From the NCBI GenBank assembly GCA_029689965.1, contig CP121450.1:3038001-3102000 (forward strand): 64,000 nt of DNA. The letters run 5' to 3'. The stretch's first letter is position 1. Each line of letters starts with the position of its first letter. The notes beneath the pieces are model-generated. The model saw only the letters and a program-made list of their open reading frames with translations. It had not been told where the DNA came from and made no database searches. The translations under genes and the position numbers were made by a program. Shown here in pieces: positions 21,321 through 31,974 of this stretch. The stretch comes from Curtobacterium flaccumfaciens (lineage in GTDB: Bacteria; Actinomycetota; Actinomycetes; Actinomycetales; Microbacteriaceae).

Positions 21321-22185
21321 ATGCCGAAGAGCCGCGCGCCGCGTGACCTCGCCGATGCCCGGTACGTCCGTGCCCTCGACGACACCGCCGACGAGCTCGT
21401 CGTCGGCGAGGCCGTCGCCCTCGACGTCCAGCCGGCCGGGATCGCCCTGCGGCTCGCCGCGGCGCTGCTCGACGGCGTGTGCGTCCTCGGGCTGTACGTC
21501 ATGCTCGTGATCGGGCTGTCGCGGGTGTGGCCCAGCGGGCTCGACGATGCCTGGGCCGCGGCGCTGCAGATCGGGTGTTCGTCGGTGTGCTCGTGCTCGT
21601 GCCGGCAGCGGTCGAGACGGTGACGCGGGGCAAGAGCGTGGGCCGCTACGCCACCGGGACCCGGGTCGTGCGGCTCGACGGCGGTGCGATCGGGCTCCGG
21701 CACGCGTTCGCCCGGGCGCTCGTCGGGATGTTCGAGCTCTGGATGACGCTCGGGTCGGTGGCGTTGCTCGTCGCGCTGTTCGGTCCCCGGCCGCGGCGGC
21801 TCGGGGACCTGCTCGCGGGGACGTTCGTGCAGCACGAGCGCGCGGCGAAGCACCGCGACGCGCAGGTGCTCATGCCCGCCGAACTCGTGTCGTGGGCGTC
21901 CGTCGCCGACGTCTCGGCGCTGCCGCAGCGGCTCGAGAACCGCCTCGGGCGTCTTCCGCGGCGCCGCCGATCTCCGGCCCGAGCTGCGGGAGTCGACCGC
22001 TCGGACGCTCGCCGCGGCGGTCGCGGACCACGCGCACCCCGTGCCGGCGGTCCACCCGGAGGTGTTCCTCGCCGGGTCGTCGTGCTGCGGCGGGAGCGGG
22101 ACCTACGGGCGCTGCGGACGCGCGCCGCGGTGCTCGACGCCGCCGCGGTGCGAGCGTCCGCGCCGCCGCCCGGCTTCCCCGCTGA
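21321..22185 (+). CDS. RDD family membrane protein (four frame breaks)
   Basis: Reconstructed length is about 288 residues. The RDD domain spans about 30-165, with VALDVQPAGIALRLAAALLDG, the helix VCVLGLYVMLVIGLSRVW, a second helix LLVALFGPRPRRLGDLLAGTFV and the usual GKSVGRYATGTRVVRLDGG loop. A soluble C-terminal arm follows (LRPELRESTARTLAAAVADH). Repairs: one base missing at 21573-21575, one extra near 21945, one missing at 22074-22076 and one missing at 22177-22180. The last puts the stop at 22185. Without it the frame would run into the 22242 palindrome, which is unlikely. Role probably transport-related but unknown. Confidence 0.75.
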
Positions 22186-22241
22186 CGCTGCGTGCCACGG
22201 CGGCACGCGGCGCGGCACGCGCGAACGCGGACACCGGGAAA

Positions 22242-22291
22242 CGGACACAGCACCGCGGATTCCACGGTGCTGTGTCCGGAACCTGGTTCCG
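22242..22291. terminator. Palindrome family A, terminator between the RDD gene and ahcY
   Basis: CGGACACAGCACCG (22242-22255) pairs perfectly with CGGTGCTGTGTCCG (22265-22278) across a 9-nt loop, followed by GAACCTGGTTCCG. It shares its core with the palindromes at 3361 and 51958 and again lies between convergent genes. Confidence 0.75.
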
Positions 22292-22296
22292 CCGGG

Positions 22297-23775
<1,479 letters not shown>

Positions 23776-23878
23776 GCCCACCAGTCTCCCATGCCGGGAG
23801 GCGCGGGTCGTCAGGCGACGTCGGTGACGTGATCCGTGCCTCCAGTCCGCCCCCTGTGGAGGTGGACGTGACGCGCAC

Positions 23879-24093
23879 TCAGTCCGCATCGCGGCGGAGC
23901 GGCTCGCGCCGCACCACCTGCCAGCCGCGCGGGACGCGCAGACAGGCCGCGTGCCGGGCGCAGAGGTCGTAGCCGTGCGGTTCGACACGGACGGACGGGG
24001 GCCGACGACGACCATGGAGTCCGCGTAGTCGTAGGTGAGGGTCGCCGAAGCGCTCGCCCCGCAGGCGACCTTGCTGCAGATCCGCACGTCCAT
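23879..24093 (-). CDS. DUF3499 family protein, short gene (one frame break)
   Basis: Reconstructed length is 71 residues, starting [27 protein letters not shown] and ending [19 protein letters not shown]. The cysteine pattern (CSKVAC near the start, LCARHAAC at about 50) is the DUF3499 signature and suggests a small zinc-binding protein of unknown function. One base is missing in the G run at 23997-24001 (plus strand), so neither half is a clear open frame by itself. A TAGGGT hexamer lies 10 nt upstream of the ATG. Divergent from the Rv3259-like gene, as Rv3258c is from Rv3259 in M. tuberculosis. Confidence 0.8.
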
Positions 24094-24153
24094 ACCGTGC
24101 ACGACCCTATCGGAGCGCGCTGGTGGGCGGGACGCACGCGCGACGTGGACGAG

Positions 24154-24201
24154 CGGCCGTCTCGTCACCGCGACGCACGGCCGTCTCGTCACCGCGGCAC
24201 G
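24154..24201. repeat. Two tandem 24-bp repeats upstream of the Rv3259-like gene
   Basis: Units at 24154-24177 and 24178-24201 share CGGCCGTCTCGTCACCGCG and end just before a -10-like hexamer. A third partial match (CCGTCTCGTCAC) recurs downstream, inside the coding start. Confidence 0.7.
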
Positions 24202-24203
24202 CG

Positions 24204-24209
24204 TACGAT
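24204..24209 (+). promoter_or_regulatory. -10 hexamer TACGAT for the Rv3259-like gene (leaderless candidate)
   Basis: TACGAT ends exactly 6 nt before the ATG at 24216. This favours that ATG over the internal GTG at 24296. Confidence 0.55.
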
Positions 24210-24215
24210 GTGGGG

Positions 24216-24655
24216 ATGCGTCGTCGGACCCGTCTCGTCACACCGGTCGACCGGGGCCGCGGCCGGTCCCGGCACGGTCGGGCGGACGGTCCAGCGTGAC
24301 CGGCCCGGAGCTCGCGCCGATCATCACGCGTGCCGAGACCTTCGACCGGATCGTCGGCGACACGGCGCACTACCTGCTCGGGCTGTGGCCGGACGAGCTC
24401 GACGGTGTCGTGTTCCAGGTGGCGGACATGCCGACCGACGCGACCCTGCCGGACCACATGCCGCGGTGGCGGGTGGACCGCGAGCGCCGTCGTGTGACCG
24501 TGTTCCGGATCCCGGTCGAGCGGGTGACGCGCAGCCCGGAGAAGGACGACGCCGACAAGCGGGTGATCATCGAGACCGCGGTGTTCCGCGCGGTCGGCGA
24601 GCTGATCGACAAGGACCCCTGGGACCTGGCGCCCGATCGCTACCGGCACTGGTGA
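24216..24655 (+). CDS. Rv3259-like conserved protein (metallopeptidase-family annotation, no HExxH seen)
   Basis: Reconstructed length is 146 residues. An arginine-rich start ([17 protein letters not shown]) is followed by a globular domain ([37 protein letters not shown]) and a C-terminal helix ([20 protein letters not shown]). Relatives are often labelled metallopeptidase family, but no HExxH zinc motif is visible here, so enzymatic activity is doubtful. One base is missing near 24291; repair links the ATG at 24216 to the main frame ([12 protein letters not shown]). If no repair is made, GTG 24296 starts a 119-residue protein. Neighbours match mycobacterial Rv3258c-Rv3260c (DUF3499, this gene, whiB2). 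Confidence 0.7.
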
Positions 24656-24681
24656 GCGTGGCGACGTCCGCGTGTGCTCTC

Positions 24682-24752
24682 GCACCGTGCGAGGTTCCGC
24701 ACACGGTGTGAGGCGTTCCCGCTCGCACCGAGCCGGGAACCTCGCACAGTGC
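24682..24752. terminator. Long imperfect palindrome between convergent genes
   Basis: GCACCGTGCGAGGTTCC (from 24682) pairs with GGGAACCTCGCACAGTGC (24735-24752) with small mismatches. The interior repeats GTGCGAGG-like arms around GTTCCGCACACGGTGTG. It separates the Rv3259-like gene (plus) from DUF5719 (minus). Confidence 0.65.
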
Positions 24753-24778
24753 GGACGGACCGACTGACTCCGCGAGGG

Positions 24779-26180
24779 TCAGGGGTAGACGCGCACCGGG
24801 GTCGAGACCTCGGTCGCCGCACGCACCGGGAAGCCGGCGATGCCGTCGCCGCCCATGTACGTGACCCCGGCGACGAGGCCCTTGGTCCCGGTCAGCCGGA
24901 GCTGCTTGGACACCGGGACGATCACCGTGCTCGTGCCGCCGGCGACGACGTCGACCCGCTGTTCCTCGTCACCCGACCGGATCGTGACCGCCGCGTCGGT
25001 GCGCGTCGGGTTGACCAGGGTGAGGCGCTGGTTGTCGCCGGGGGCGAGCGCCGTGATCGTGGTCTTCCCCAGGGGCTCGGCGGAGGCGAACCAACCGAGG
25101 TCGGTCCGGTCGTCCTCGGTCGGGGTGGTGGTCCGGGCGCCGGCGACGACGGGCTCCGTCGAGGTGACCGTGAACGAGTACCGCCCGTCCGGGAAGTCGT
25201 CGAGGGCGACGTCGGTGACGACGCCGGGCTCGGCGGTGGCGTTCACCGTGGAGCCGCCGCCGTCCGAGGTCGTGATGCCGAGGGTGACCCGTGCCGCCTT
25301 CGTGCCCGGGACGAACAGCCGGACGATCGGGGCGGCGTCCGCGGTGTCGTCCCCGCGCTGGGCCGCCTGGGCGCCCTTGAGCACGACGCCCGGGATGATC
25401 TGCGACGTCGCGGGGGCCGCGCCGCCGGAGACGATGTCGAAGCCCCCGGCGTGAGCGTCCGCACGATCGACTCCTGCATGTGCGCGACGATCTGGCCGCC
25501 GGACGACTCGACGTGCACGACCGTCGACGCCTGGTCGGAGACGAAGCCGGACAGCGGGACGACCTTCTGCGTGTTGGGCGCGACGACGATGCCGGTCGTC
25601 CCGGGCGCGCTCACCGTCCCGGTGCCGTCGTAGACGGACAGGTCGACCGTGGCGTTCACGTCGGTCGGGTTCGACAGCGTGACGAGACTCGTCCGCCCCG
25701 TCTCGGTGGAGCCGCCGACGAGCCACGTCGACTGGCTCGGGTCGTCGCAGGAAGCGGCGCCGACGCCGACGAGGTCGCCGCTCGACACGCTCTGGTAGCT
25801 GCTGCCGGCCACCTGCGGGGTGGTCCTCCCCGCGGGGGCGGTGAGCAGGCGGGGTCGCTCCCGCCGGTCGACGACGGATCGAGTGCGGATCGCTCGACGG
25901 TCGAACCGGTGGTGGCGGTGGCGACCGTCGGCGACCCGACCGTGCTCGCCTTCGTCGCGTCGTTCCCGGCGTCGTCGGACAGGCGCAGGGCGCCTCCGGC
26001 GCAGACCCGTTCGGCATCGGCCGCGACCGGGTTCACGGTCTTCCCCGCTGGTCGGCCCGGGTCGGACTCGGTGCCGAGCGCGTTCGCCGCGGTGACGGCA
26101 CCGGCCGCGACCACCACCGCGACGGCGGTGGCGGTGCCGCGGACGACCCAGCGGCGGACGGAGGCGGAGGTCGTGCTCAT
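24779..26180 (-). CDS. DUF5719 family secreted or membrane-anchored protein (two frame breaks)
   Basis: Reconstructed length is 467 residues. One N-terminal membrane or signal segment (GTATAVAVVVAAGAVTAANAL, about 14-34) is followed by an extracytoplasmic region of repeated beta strands with the DUF5719 pattern (STWLVGGSTETGRTSLVTLSN, LTLVNPTRTDAAVTI). One base is missing in the CCC at 25859-25861 and one in the C run at 25443-25447. The ATG overlaps the stop of the upstream glycosyltransferase gene (ATGA), so the two are coupled. This pairing with a large membrane glycosyltransferase suggests an extracellular partner in glycan assembly. Function unknown. Confidence 0.82.
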
Positions 26181-29013
26181 TCGTCGCGCTCCTCGTCGAA
26201 GGTGGTGGCGGGTTCCTCGGCCTCGATGACGTTCGAGGTGGCACGGCGTCGGCGGGGCGCGGTGGGCACCGCGAGCAGGGCCGCGGCACCGAACACGACG
26301 GCCAGGACCACGAGGTAGAGCACGTGCGTGGCGTGCGCGGCGGCCGAGCCCGTGGACGGCCGGTCGACGTCGCCCTCGTAGTGGAACAGCCGGCCGCTCG
26401 TGGTCTCACCGATGCTCGTGAACAGCGCGTTCTGGCCGATCGCCCCGGCGGCGCGGTCGTGCACGGCGCGCGCGGCCGTGTCGTCGGACGCGTCGTCGAG
26501 CAGGACGAAGCTCACGCCGAGCTGCCGCAGCGCCGGCTCCGGGTCGTACCCGCTCCGGCTCGCGAGGTTCCCGGCCAGCGTCGCCAGCTGCGCACCGGAC
26601 CGGCTCAGCCGCAGCGCCGTCGAGTCGAGCGTGGTCTGGTCGTCGAGCGTCGAGCCCTGCCCGCGCTCGAGCGACACCGCGAGCGAGCCGTCGTCCTGCG
26701 GCTCGACGACGAGCGTGCCGACGTCCGGGTTCGCCTGTGCCTCGGCGTTCACGTAGGCGCTGAGCACGCGGCCCGTGGTCGGCTGGATGACCGCGTTGCC
26801 GAGGTAGAACGCACCGAACGCCGGAGCGACGGTGACGGCCCCGAGGACGGTCGCGACGAGCCCGGCGATCGGGGCCGTCCGCGGCAGCACGTCGATGCCG
26901 ATGCACGCGGCGGCGACGATCCCGAGCCAGTAGACGGAGAGACCGCTGCCCGGCCAGACGATCGTCGTGGTCGACCCGACGCCGGTGACGGTGAGCTGCG
27001 TCGCGGCGAAGGCGGTCGCGAAGCCGAGGAGCGCGACCACGAGCGCGGCCCCCGCGACGGCCCAGCGGTGGCCGAGCATCGCCCCGAGCGCGGCGACCGC
27101 GATCGGTAGCGCGAGCACGGCCATCAGGACGGGCAGGATCCACGCCGCGAGCGCGAGGCCGGACGTCGTGGGCAGCCACCCGCTCCAGTCCGGTACGGGC
27201 TGGCCGATGGCGAGCTGGAACGCGGACGGCGCACGGGTCGCCGAGGGCACGCCCGGGTCGGCGAAGACGGCGAGCGGGTTCCCGCGGGACACCTGCGCGA
27301 GCACGAGGGGCAGGAACAGCACGGCGGCCGGCACCGGGATGAACACGCGGCGGTGCGCCCGGCGCCAGCCGACGACGAGCGAGACGAGCCAGGCGATCAG
27401 CAGGACGGGCAGGAGCGACGGGGCCGAGGCCGCCACCACGGCGAACAGCAGCGACGCGCCGGACGCCCAGGCCCACGACCGGTGCGCCTCGAGCACGGCG
27501 AGGAACAGCCAGGGCAGGAGCACGTGCGCGATCACCGCGCCGAGGTGTCCGCTGGTGACGGCTCCGACGAGCGTCGGGGCGATCGTGTACAGCGCGGCAC
27601 CGATCACCGGGACCCAGGTGCGCGTCGTGACCTTGCGGACCGCGAACCAGGCACCGAGCGCGGCCACCGGGAACGCGACGAGCATGACGAGGACCACCGA
27701 GGTGGAGGGCGACCAGAACGTGATCGAGCCGAGCACGGCGACGACGGCGGCGAACGGGTCGCTCGGTCCGGCGAAGCCCGTGCCGATGGAGTGCCAGCCG
27801 TACCCGACGTTCTGCCACAGCCGGGCGACGTCGGTGCTCAGCGGCAGGAGGCCACCACCGGTCAGCGCCGGCGAGCCGAGCAGCGGGTAGAGCGTCACGA
27901 CGCTGAGGACCGCCGCTGCGAGGACGACCCAGATGCCGCCGTCGCCGAGGAACGACGCCCGGGCGATCGGTGCGTCCTCGACCGGGCGAGCTCGACGTCG
28001 CGCGAGGTGGTCCGGCGTTCGTGGACCCGGTGCCAGCTTACCCGGAGGGGTTCGACCGCTGCCCACCCAAGCTTCTTGTTCCGCGCGAGGACCCGGCGCG
28101 ACCGGCTCGTCCCGCCGCCGAAGGCCACCGCGAACGCCGCGGCGAGCTCCGCACCGACGGCCGCGGGGTGCTTCGCCACGAGGTGCCCGATCGCGCGGCC
28201 GATCGCGAACGGCACGAGCGTCAGCCAGTGCAGCCACAGGACGCCAGCGGGGGCGTAGGTCATCCGCCGGTGCAGCTGCGCCTGCCGGTGCATCCGGACG
28301 CGACGGCTCTCGGACACGCGCTTGCGTCCGAACTCCTCGATCGGCCCGGCACTGGTCACCCGGGCCTCGGGGACCACTGCCACGCGGTGTCCGGCGAGGC
28401 GGACGCGCACGCAGAAGTCGAGCGCGGCGTCCACGTTCGGCAGCGCCGGGTCGAAGCCGCCGAGCTCGTTCCAGACCGACCGCCGCACGAGCATGCCACC
28501 CGCCGCGACGGCCAGGACGTCGGTGTGCCGGTCGTGCTGGCCCTGGTCGAGCTCGTCCTGCACGAGGACGAGCGACCGGCCGAAGCGCGTCATGCTCTCG
28601 CCGAACGCGCGGATGTGCGACGGCTCGTCGACGTCGACGAGCTTCGGGCCCGCGACGACGACGCTCGGCGCGATCTCGACCGCGGACAGCAGGTCGGCGA
28701 GGGCGGTGGGCGACGGAGCGTTGTCGTGACCGAGCAGCCACAGCCATTCGTCGACGGGCTCGTCCGCGACGACGGGCGGCGCCTCGCGCTCACCGCGGGC
28801 GACGGCCTCGCCGAACGGCCGGCCGGCCGGGAGCCGGAGGAGTTCGGCGGAGCCACCGAAGGACAGGTCGGTGGTCGAGCCGTCGGTCGACCCGAGGTCG
28901 ACGACGACCAGGTTCTCGGGGTGACGGGTCTGGGCGGCGAGCGCGTCCAGGGTCCGGTCGAGGTGGGCCGCCCCGTTGGCGGCGACGAGGATCGCGGTGA
29001 CTCTGGGCTGCAT
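26177..29013 (-). CDS. GT2 glycosyltransferase fused to a polytopic membrane domain (one frame break)
   Basis: Reconstructed length is 945 residues. The N-terminal GT2 domain (about 1-260) opens RVTAILVAANGAAHLDRTLDAL and has VVDLGSTDGS, the acceptor-side PALPNVDAALDFCVRVRLAG and a basic linker. The remaining two thirds hold a dozen or more membrane helices with a periplasmic domain before the last helix. This layout matches large actinobacterial cell-wall glycosyltransferases. The canonical second DxD is not obvious, since GHDN stands where DDD is usual. One base is missing near 27982; repair joins DVELARVEDAPIARASFLG. A TAGAGT box lies 10 nt before the ATG at 29013. Confidence 0.85.
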
Positions 29014-29199
29014 GACGGGCGTCACTCTACGGTCTGGAGGCACGGTGCGGCCTGCGGACGGCGGCGCGCCGTGAACCTGTGGGGACGATCACTGCACGGT
29101 GTGCGCCGCGCGATCGATGGCCGGTCCCGGCGTCCTCGTCGCAGGCTCTTGGCGCCCCCTCGCACGGCGCCGGCGCGCCGTGACCGCTCGGGTGCGCGG

Positions 29200-29532
29200 C
29201 TACGCGCGTTTGCGGAGCTTGCGACGCTCGCGTTCGGACAGACCGCCCCAGATGCCGAAGCGCTCGTCGTTCTCGAGCGCGTACTCGAGGCACTGCGCCC
29301 GGACCTCGCACGAGGCGCAGATCTTCTTGGCCTCCCGCGTGGAGCCGCCCTTCTCGGGGAAGAACGCCTCGGGGTCCGTCTGCGCGCAGAGCGAGTCGGC
29401 CTGCCAGGCGAGCGGGTTCTCCTCGTCGTCGGTCTCCGGACGGCGGACGCCCGGGACGCCGAGCGACACGGGGTCGACGTGCCAGTCCTCCGGCACTCCG
29501 GCGTGGAAGTCGGAACCGTTCACCCTGATCAC
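29200..29532 (-). CDS. whiB2: WhiB2-type (WhmD/WhiB) iron-sulfur regulator of division
   Basis: A 110-residue WhiB protein in an intact frame. After a non-conserved N-terminus (about 1-40), the cluster cysteines lie in DSLC, then ICASCEVRAQC. The motif FGIWGGLSERERRKLRKR ends the protein. The sequence PLAWQADSLCAQTDPEAFFPEKGGST is typical of the WhiB2/WhmD group, which controls septation in actinobacteria. The GTG at 29532 follows a weak AGGGG; a second in-frame GTG at 29523 is possible. A strong promoter with an overlapping palindrome lies 40-75 bp upstream. Confidence 0.93.
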   Translation of the reverse strand: MIRVNGSDFHAGVPEDWHVDPVSLGVPGVRRPETDDEENPLAWQADSLCAQTDPEAFFPEKGGSTREAKKICASCEVRAQCLEYALENDERFGIWGGLSERERRKLRKRA

Positions 29533-29574
29533 CCCTGACGTCTCGATAACGGGACCACAACGATCGCTGTCGTT

Positions 29575-29609
29575 GCTGTAATTACAGCGGTGTGATTCGC
29601 CAGAGTCAA
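29575..29609 (-). promoter_or_regulatory. whiB2 promoter with an operator-like palindrome over the -10
   Basis: On the minus strand, TTGACT (29604-29609) and TGTAAT (29581-29586) are separated by exactly 17 nt, the best sigma-70-type match I see in the window. The perfect 14-bp palindrome GCTGTAATTACAGC (29575-29588) covers the whole -10. That is a classic place for a repressor site. The expected transcript has a leader of about 40 nt. Confidence 0.75.
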
Positions 29610-29710
29610 GTCGCGGATCATAGAAGGCACTGACCGTTCCGGCGTGTCATGTCCCCGCATGGGCGTGTCGCGCCCGTTCTGTCCGTGTTCCGGGGACGAC
29701 GGAGAGCGGG

Positions 29711-30673
29711 TCAGGCAGCGCTGCGGCGCGCCTCCCACGCACTCGTGACCATCTCGTCGAGCGTGTGGCGCATCGCCCACTCGAGGTCACGCCCGGCCGC
29801 CTCGCCCGTCGCCACGATGCGCGCGGGATCGCCGGCGCGTCGCGGGGCGATCTCCGGCTCGAACGGGATGCCCGTCCCCTTCGCCATGGCGTCCATGATC
29901 TGCCGGACGCTCACCCCGTCGCCGCTGCCGAGGTTGTAGGCGCGTTCGAGGGTCTCCCCCGCCTCGAGCTTCCGCGCGGCCACCGCGTGCGAGTGCGCGA
30001 GGTCGGCGACGTGGACGTAGTCGCGGACACAGGTGCCGTCGGGCGTGTCGTAGTCGTCGCCGTTGATCCGCGGAGCGCGTCCGGCGAGCAGGGCGTCGAA
30101 GACGAGCGGGAACAGGTTGTGCGGGCTCGCGTCGTACAGGTCCGGCTCGCCCGACCCGACGACGTTGAAGTAGCGCAGCGACGTCGTGGTGAACCCCGCG
30201 GCGACCTCCATGTCGCGCAGCAGCCACTCGCCGATGAGCTTGGACTCGCCGTACGGCGACTCGGGGGCCTTCGGGGTGTCCTCGACCACGGTGTCGACGT
30301 CCGGCGTGCCGTACACGGCGGCGCTCGACGAGAAGACCACCTTCGTCACGGCGTTCTCGGCCATCGCCCGGAGCAGCGTCGCCATGCCGGTCACGTTCTG
30401 CTCGTAGGTGTGCAGCGGCCGTTCGACGGACACCCCGGCGTACTTGAAGCCCGCCACGTGCACGACGCCCGTGACGTCGTGCTCACGCAGGGTGCGGGCG
30501 ACGAGGTCGCCGTCGAGGATCGTGCCCTCGACGAACGGCACGTCCTCGGGCACGAACGCCCGGAACCCGCTCGAGAGGTCGTCGAACGCGACGGTGTCGA
30601 TGCCGGCCGTGCGCAGCGCTCGGACGACGTGGGACCCGATGTACCCGGCACCGCCGGTGACCAGCCAACTCAT
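29711..30673 (-). CDS. galE: UDP-glucose 4-epimerase
   Basis: Interconverts UDP-glucose and UDP-galactose, supplying galactose for surface glycans. A 320-residue short-chain dehydrogenase fold in an intact frame. NAD-binding GGAGYIGSHVVRAL lies at the N-terminus. The catalytic region has VVFSSSAAVYG and the YxxxK pair in SPYGESKLIGEW. Also typical are LRYFNVVG and RDYVHVADLA. The ATG at 30673 is 7 nt after a TAGCGT box and has no ribosome binding site; the longer GTG at 30682 overlaps that box and is less likely. It stands alone between whiB2 and manA. Confidence 0.94.
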   Translation of the reverse strand: MSWLVTGGAGYIGSHVVRALRTAGIDTVAFDDLSSGFRAFVPEDVPFVEGTILDGDLVARTLREHDVTGVVHVAGFKYAGVSVERPLHTYEQNVTGMATLLRAMAENAVTKVVFSSSAAVYGTPDVDTVVEDTPKAPESPYGESKLIGEWLLRDMEVAAGFTTTSLRYFNVVGSGEPDLYDASPHNLFPLVFDALLAGRAPRINGDDYDTPDGTCVRDYVHVADLAHSHAVAARKLEAGETLERAYNLGSGDGVSVRQIMDAMAKGTGIPFEPEIAPRRAGDPARIVATGEAAGRDLEWAMRHTLDEMVTSAWEARRSAA

Positions 30674-30680
30674 GCTGGCC

Positions 30681-30686
30681 ACGCTA
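30681..30686 (-). promoter_or_regulatory. -10 hexamer TAGCGT for galE (leaderless candidate)
   Basis: TAGCGT on the minus strand ends 7 nt before the ATG at 30673. The spacing decides the start. Confidence 0.55.
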
Positions 30687-30726
30687 GCGGACCCGCCGCG
30701 ACCTCAGGCCGCCACCACCTGCGGGT

Positions 30727-31936
30727 TCACGCACCCGTCGCGATGAAGACCGTGGACGCCAGCCCGCTGCCGGCGTCGGCCTCGACCGTGACGTCGCCCT
30801 CGTCCGGCGTGATGTAGCAGGACTCGCCCTGACGCAGCAGCGTCGCCGAGGTCGCGCCGACGAGGGTGACCGCGCCGGCGGTGCAGATCGCGATGGAGGG
30901 ACCGACGAGCGGTGCGACGCCCCCGCTGCCGAGGCCGACCGGGCGCCCGTCCCCGGTGACGCGGAGCAGTGCGAAGCCGACGCCGTCCGGCGCGAAGCGC
31001 TCCACTCCGGCGTCCACCGGCTCGGGTGCGAGCAGGGGCGCCGGGTAGGCGGTGAAGTCGAGGACGCGCAGGAGCTCGGGGACGTCGACGTGCTTCGGCG
31101 TGAGGCCGCCGCGCAGCACGTTGTCCGACGGCGCCATGAGCTCGATGCCGAGCCCGTCGAGGTAGGCGTGGATGTTCCCGGCCGGCAGGTACATCGCCTC
31201 GCCCGCGGCCAGTGTCACGCGGTGCATGAGGAGCGACACGACGATGCCGGGGTCGCCGGGGTAGCTCGTGGTGAGGTCGCGGACCGTCGCCGTGTTCGGG
31301 GTCAGGGCGTCCTCGGGCAGGGCAACGGCGAGGTCGCTCACGGCCTGCACGATCGCGAGCGCCGACGAGTCCGCGGTCTCGAGCCACCGGACGGTGTCCT
31401 CGAGGCCGTGCTGCAGGTGCGCGACGAGAGGGCCGAGACGACCTGTGCCCGCGTCGAGCGCCTCGACCTCGGCGAGGGTCTCCGCCACCGGACGGAAGCC
31501 GCTGAGCGCCTCGAACCCCTCGCTCAGTGCGACGACGAGCTCGGGCTTCGGGAACGGGTCCTTGTAGTTCCGCGCGGCGTCGTCGATCGGGACGCCGGCA
31601 GCTTCCTCGCGGTCGAAGCCCTCACGCGCCTGCTCCGGTGTCGGGTGGGCCTGCAGGGACAGCGGAGCGGCGGCGGCGAGGACCTTGAGCAGGAACGGCA
31701 GGCCGGAGCGGTCCGCGCCGAGGGCGGTCTCCGGCTCCGCCGCCATCCAGTCGCGGAGCGTGTCGGCACCGCCCACCATCGCGGGGTTCACGACGACGCT
31801 CGGGCTGCCGGGGTGCGCGCCGAGCCAGAAGCTCGGCCTGCGGGGCACCGGTGACGGTGCGGCCGAGGAGCTCCGGGATCGCGGTGACCGACCCCCAGGC
31901 GTAGTCGCGGGGCGTGTTCGTGATGCCGAGGAACAT
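30727..31936 (-). CDS. manA: Mannose-6-phosphate isomerase, class I (one frame break)
   Basis: Interconverts fructose-6-phosphate and mannose-6-phosphate, the entry to GDP-mannose. Reconstructed length is 402 residues with the type I cupin metal-binding pattern: SLQAHPTPEQA (about 100), NYKDPFPKPELVVAL (about 137) and LPAGNIHAYLDGLGIELMAPSDNVLRGG (about 260-288). The N-terminus FLGITNTPRDYAWGS is typical. One extra T in GAGCTTC (AA at 31829-31830, plus strand) breaks the frame; removal gives AELWLGAHPGSPS. The ATG at 31936 lies 6 nt after a TAGGCT box. Divergent from the ligase-like gene at 31975. Confidence 0.94.
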
Positions 31937-31942
31937 GCGCCG

Positions 31943-31948
31943 AGCCTA
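31943..31948 (-). promoter_or_regulatory. -10 hexamer TAGGCT for manA (leaderless candidate)
   Basis: TAGGCT on the minus strand ends 6 nt before the ATG at 31936; no ribosome binding site. It lies only 15 bp from the divergent TACCCT box. Confidence 0.6.
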
Positions 31949-31962
31949 CCGGCGGTCGCCGG

Positions 31963-31968
31963 TACCCT
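31963..31968 (+). promoter_or_regulatory. -10 hexamer TACCCT for the ligase-like gene (leaderless candidate)
   Basis: TACCCT ends 6 nt before the GTG at 31975. This chooses the second of two adjacent GTG codons (31972, 31975). Confidence 0.55.
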
Positions 31969-31974
31969 GGCGTG

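Noticed and set aside
23776..23878. SAH or SAM riboswitch upstream of ahcY
   Set aside because: The short region between ahcY and DUF3499 shows no fold I recognise as either class, and the -10-like GAGACT lies only 7 nt from the start codon.
29041..29199. Small gene between whiB2 and the membrane GT2
   Set aside because: No frame has a start signal or plausible composition; the stretch appears to be spacer.
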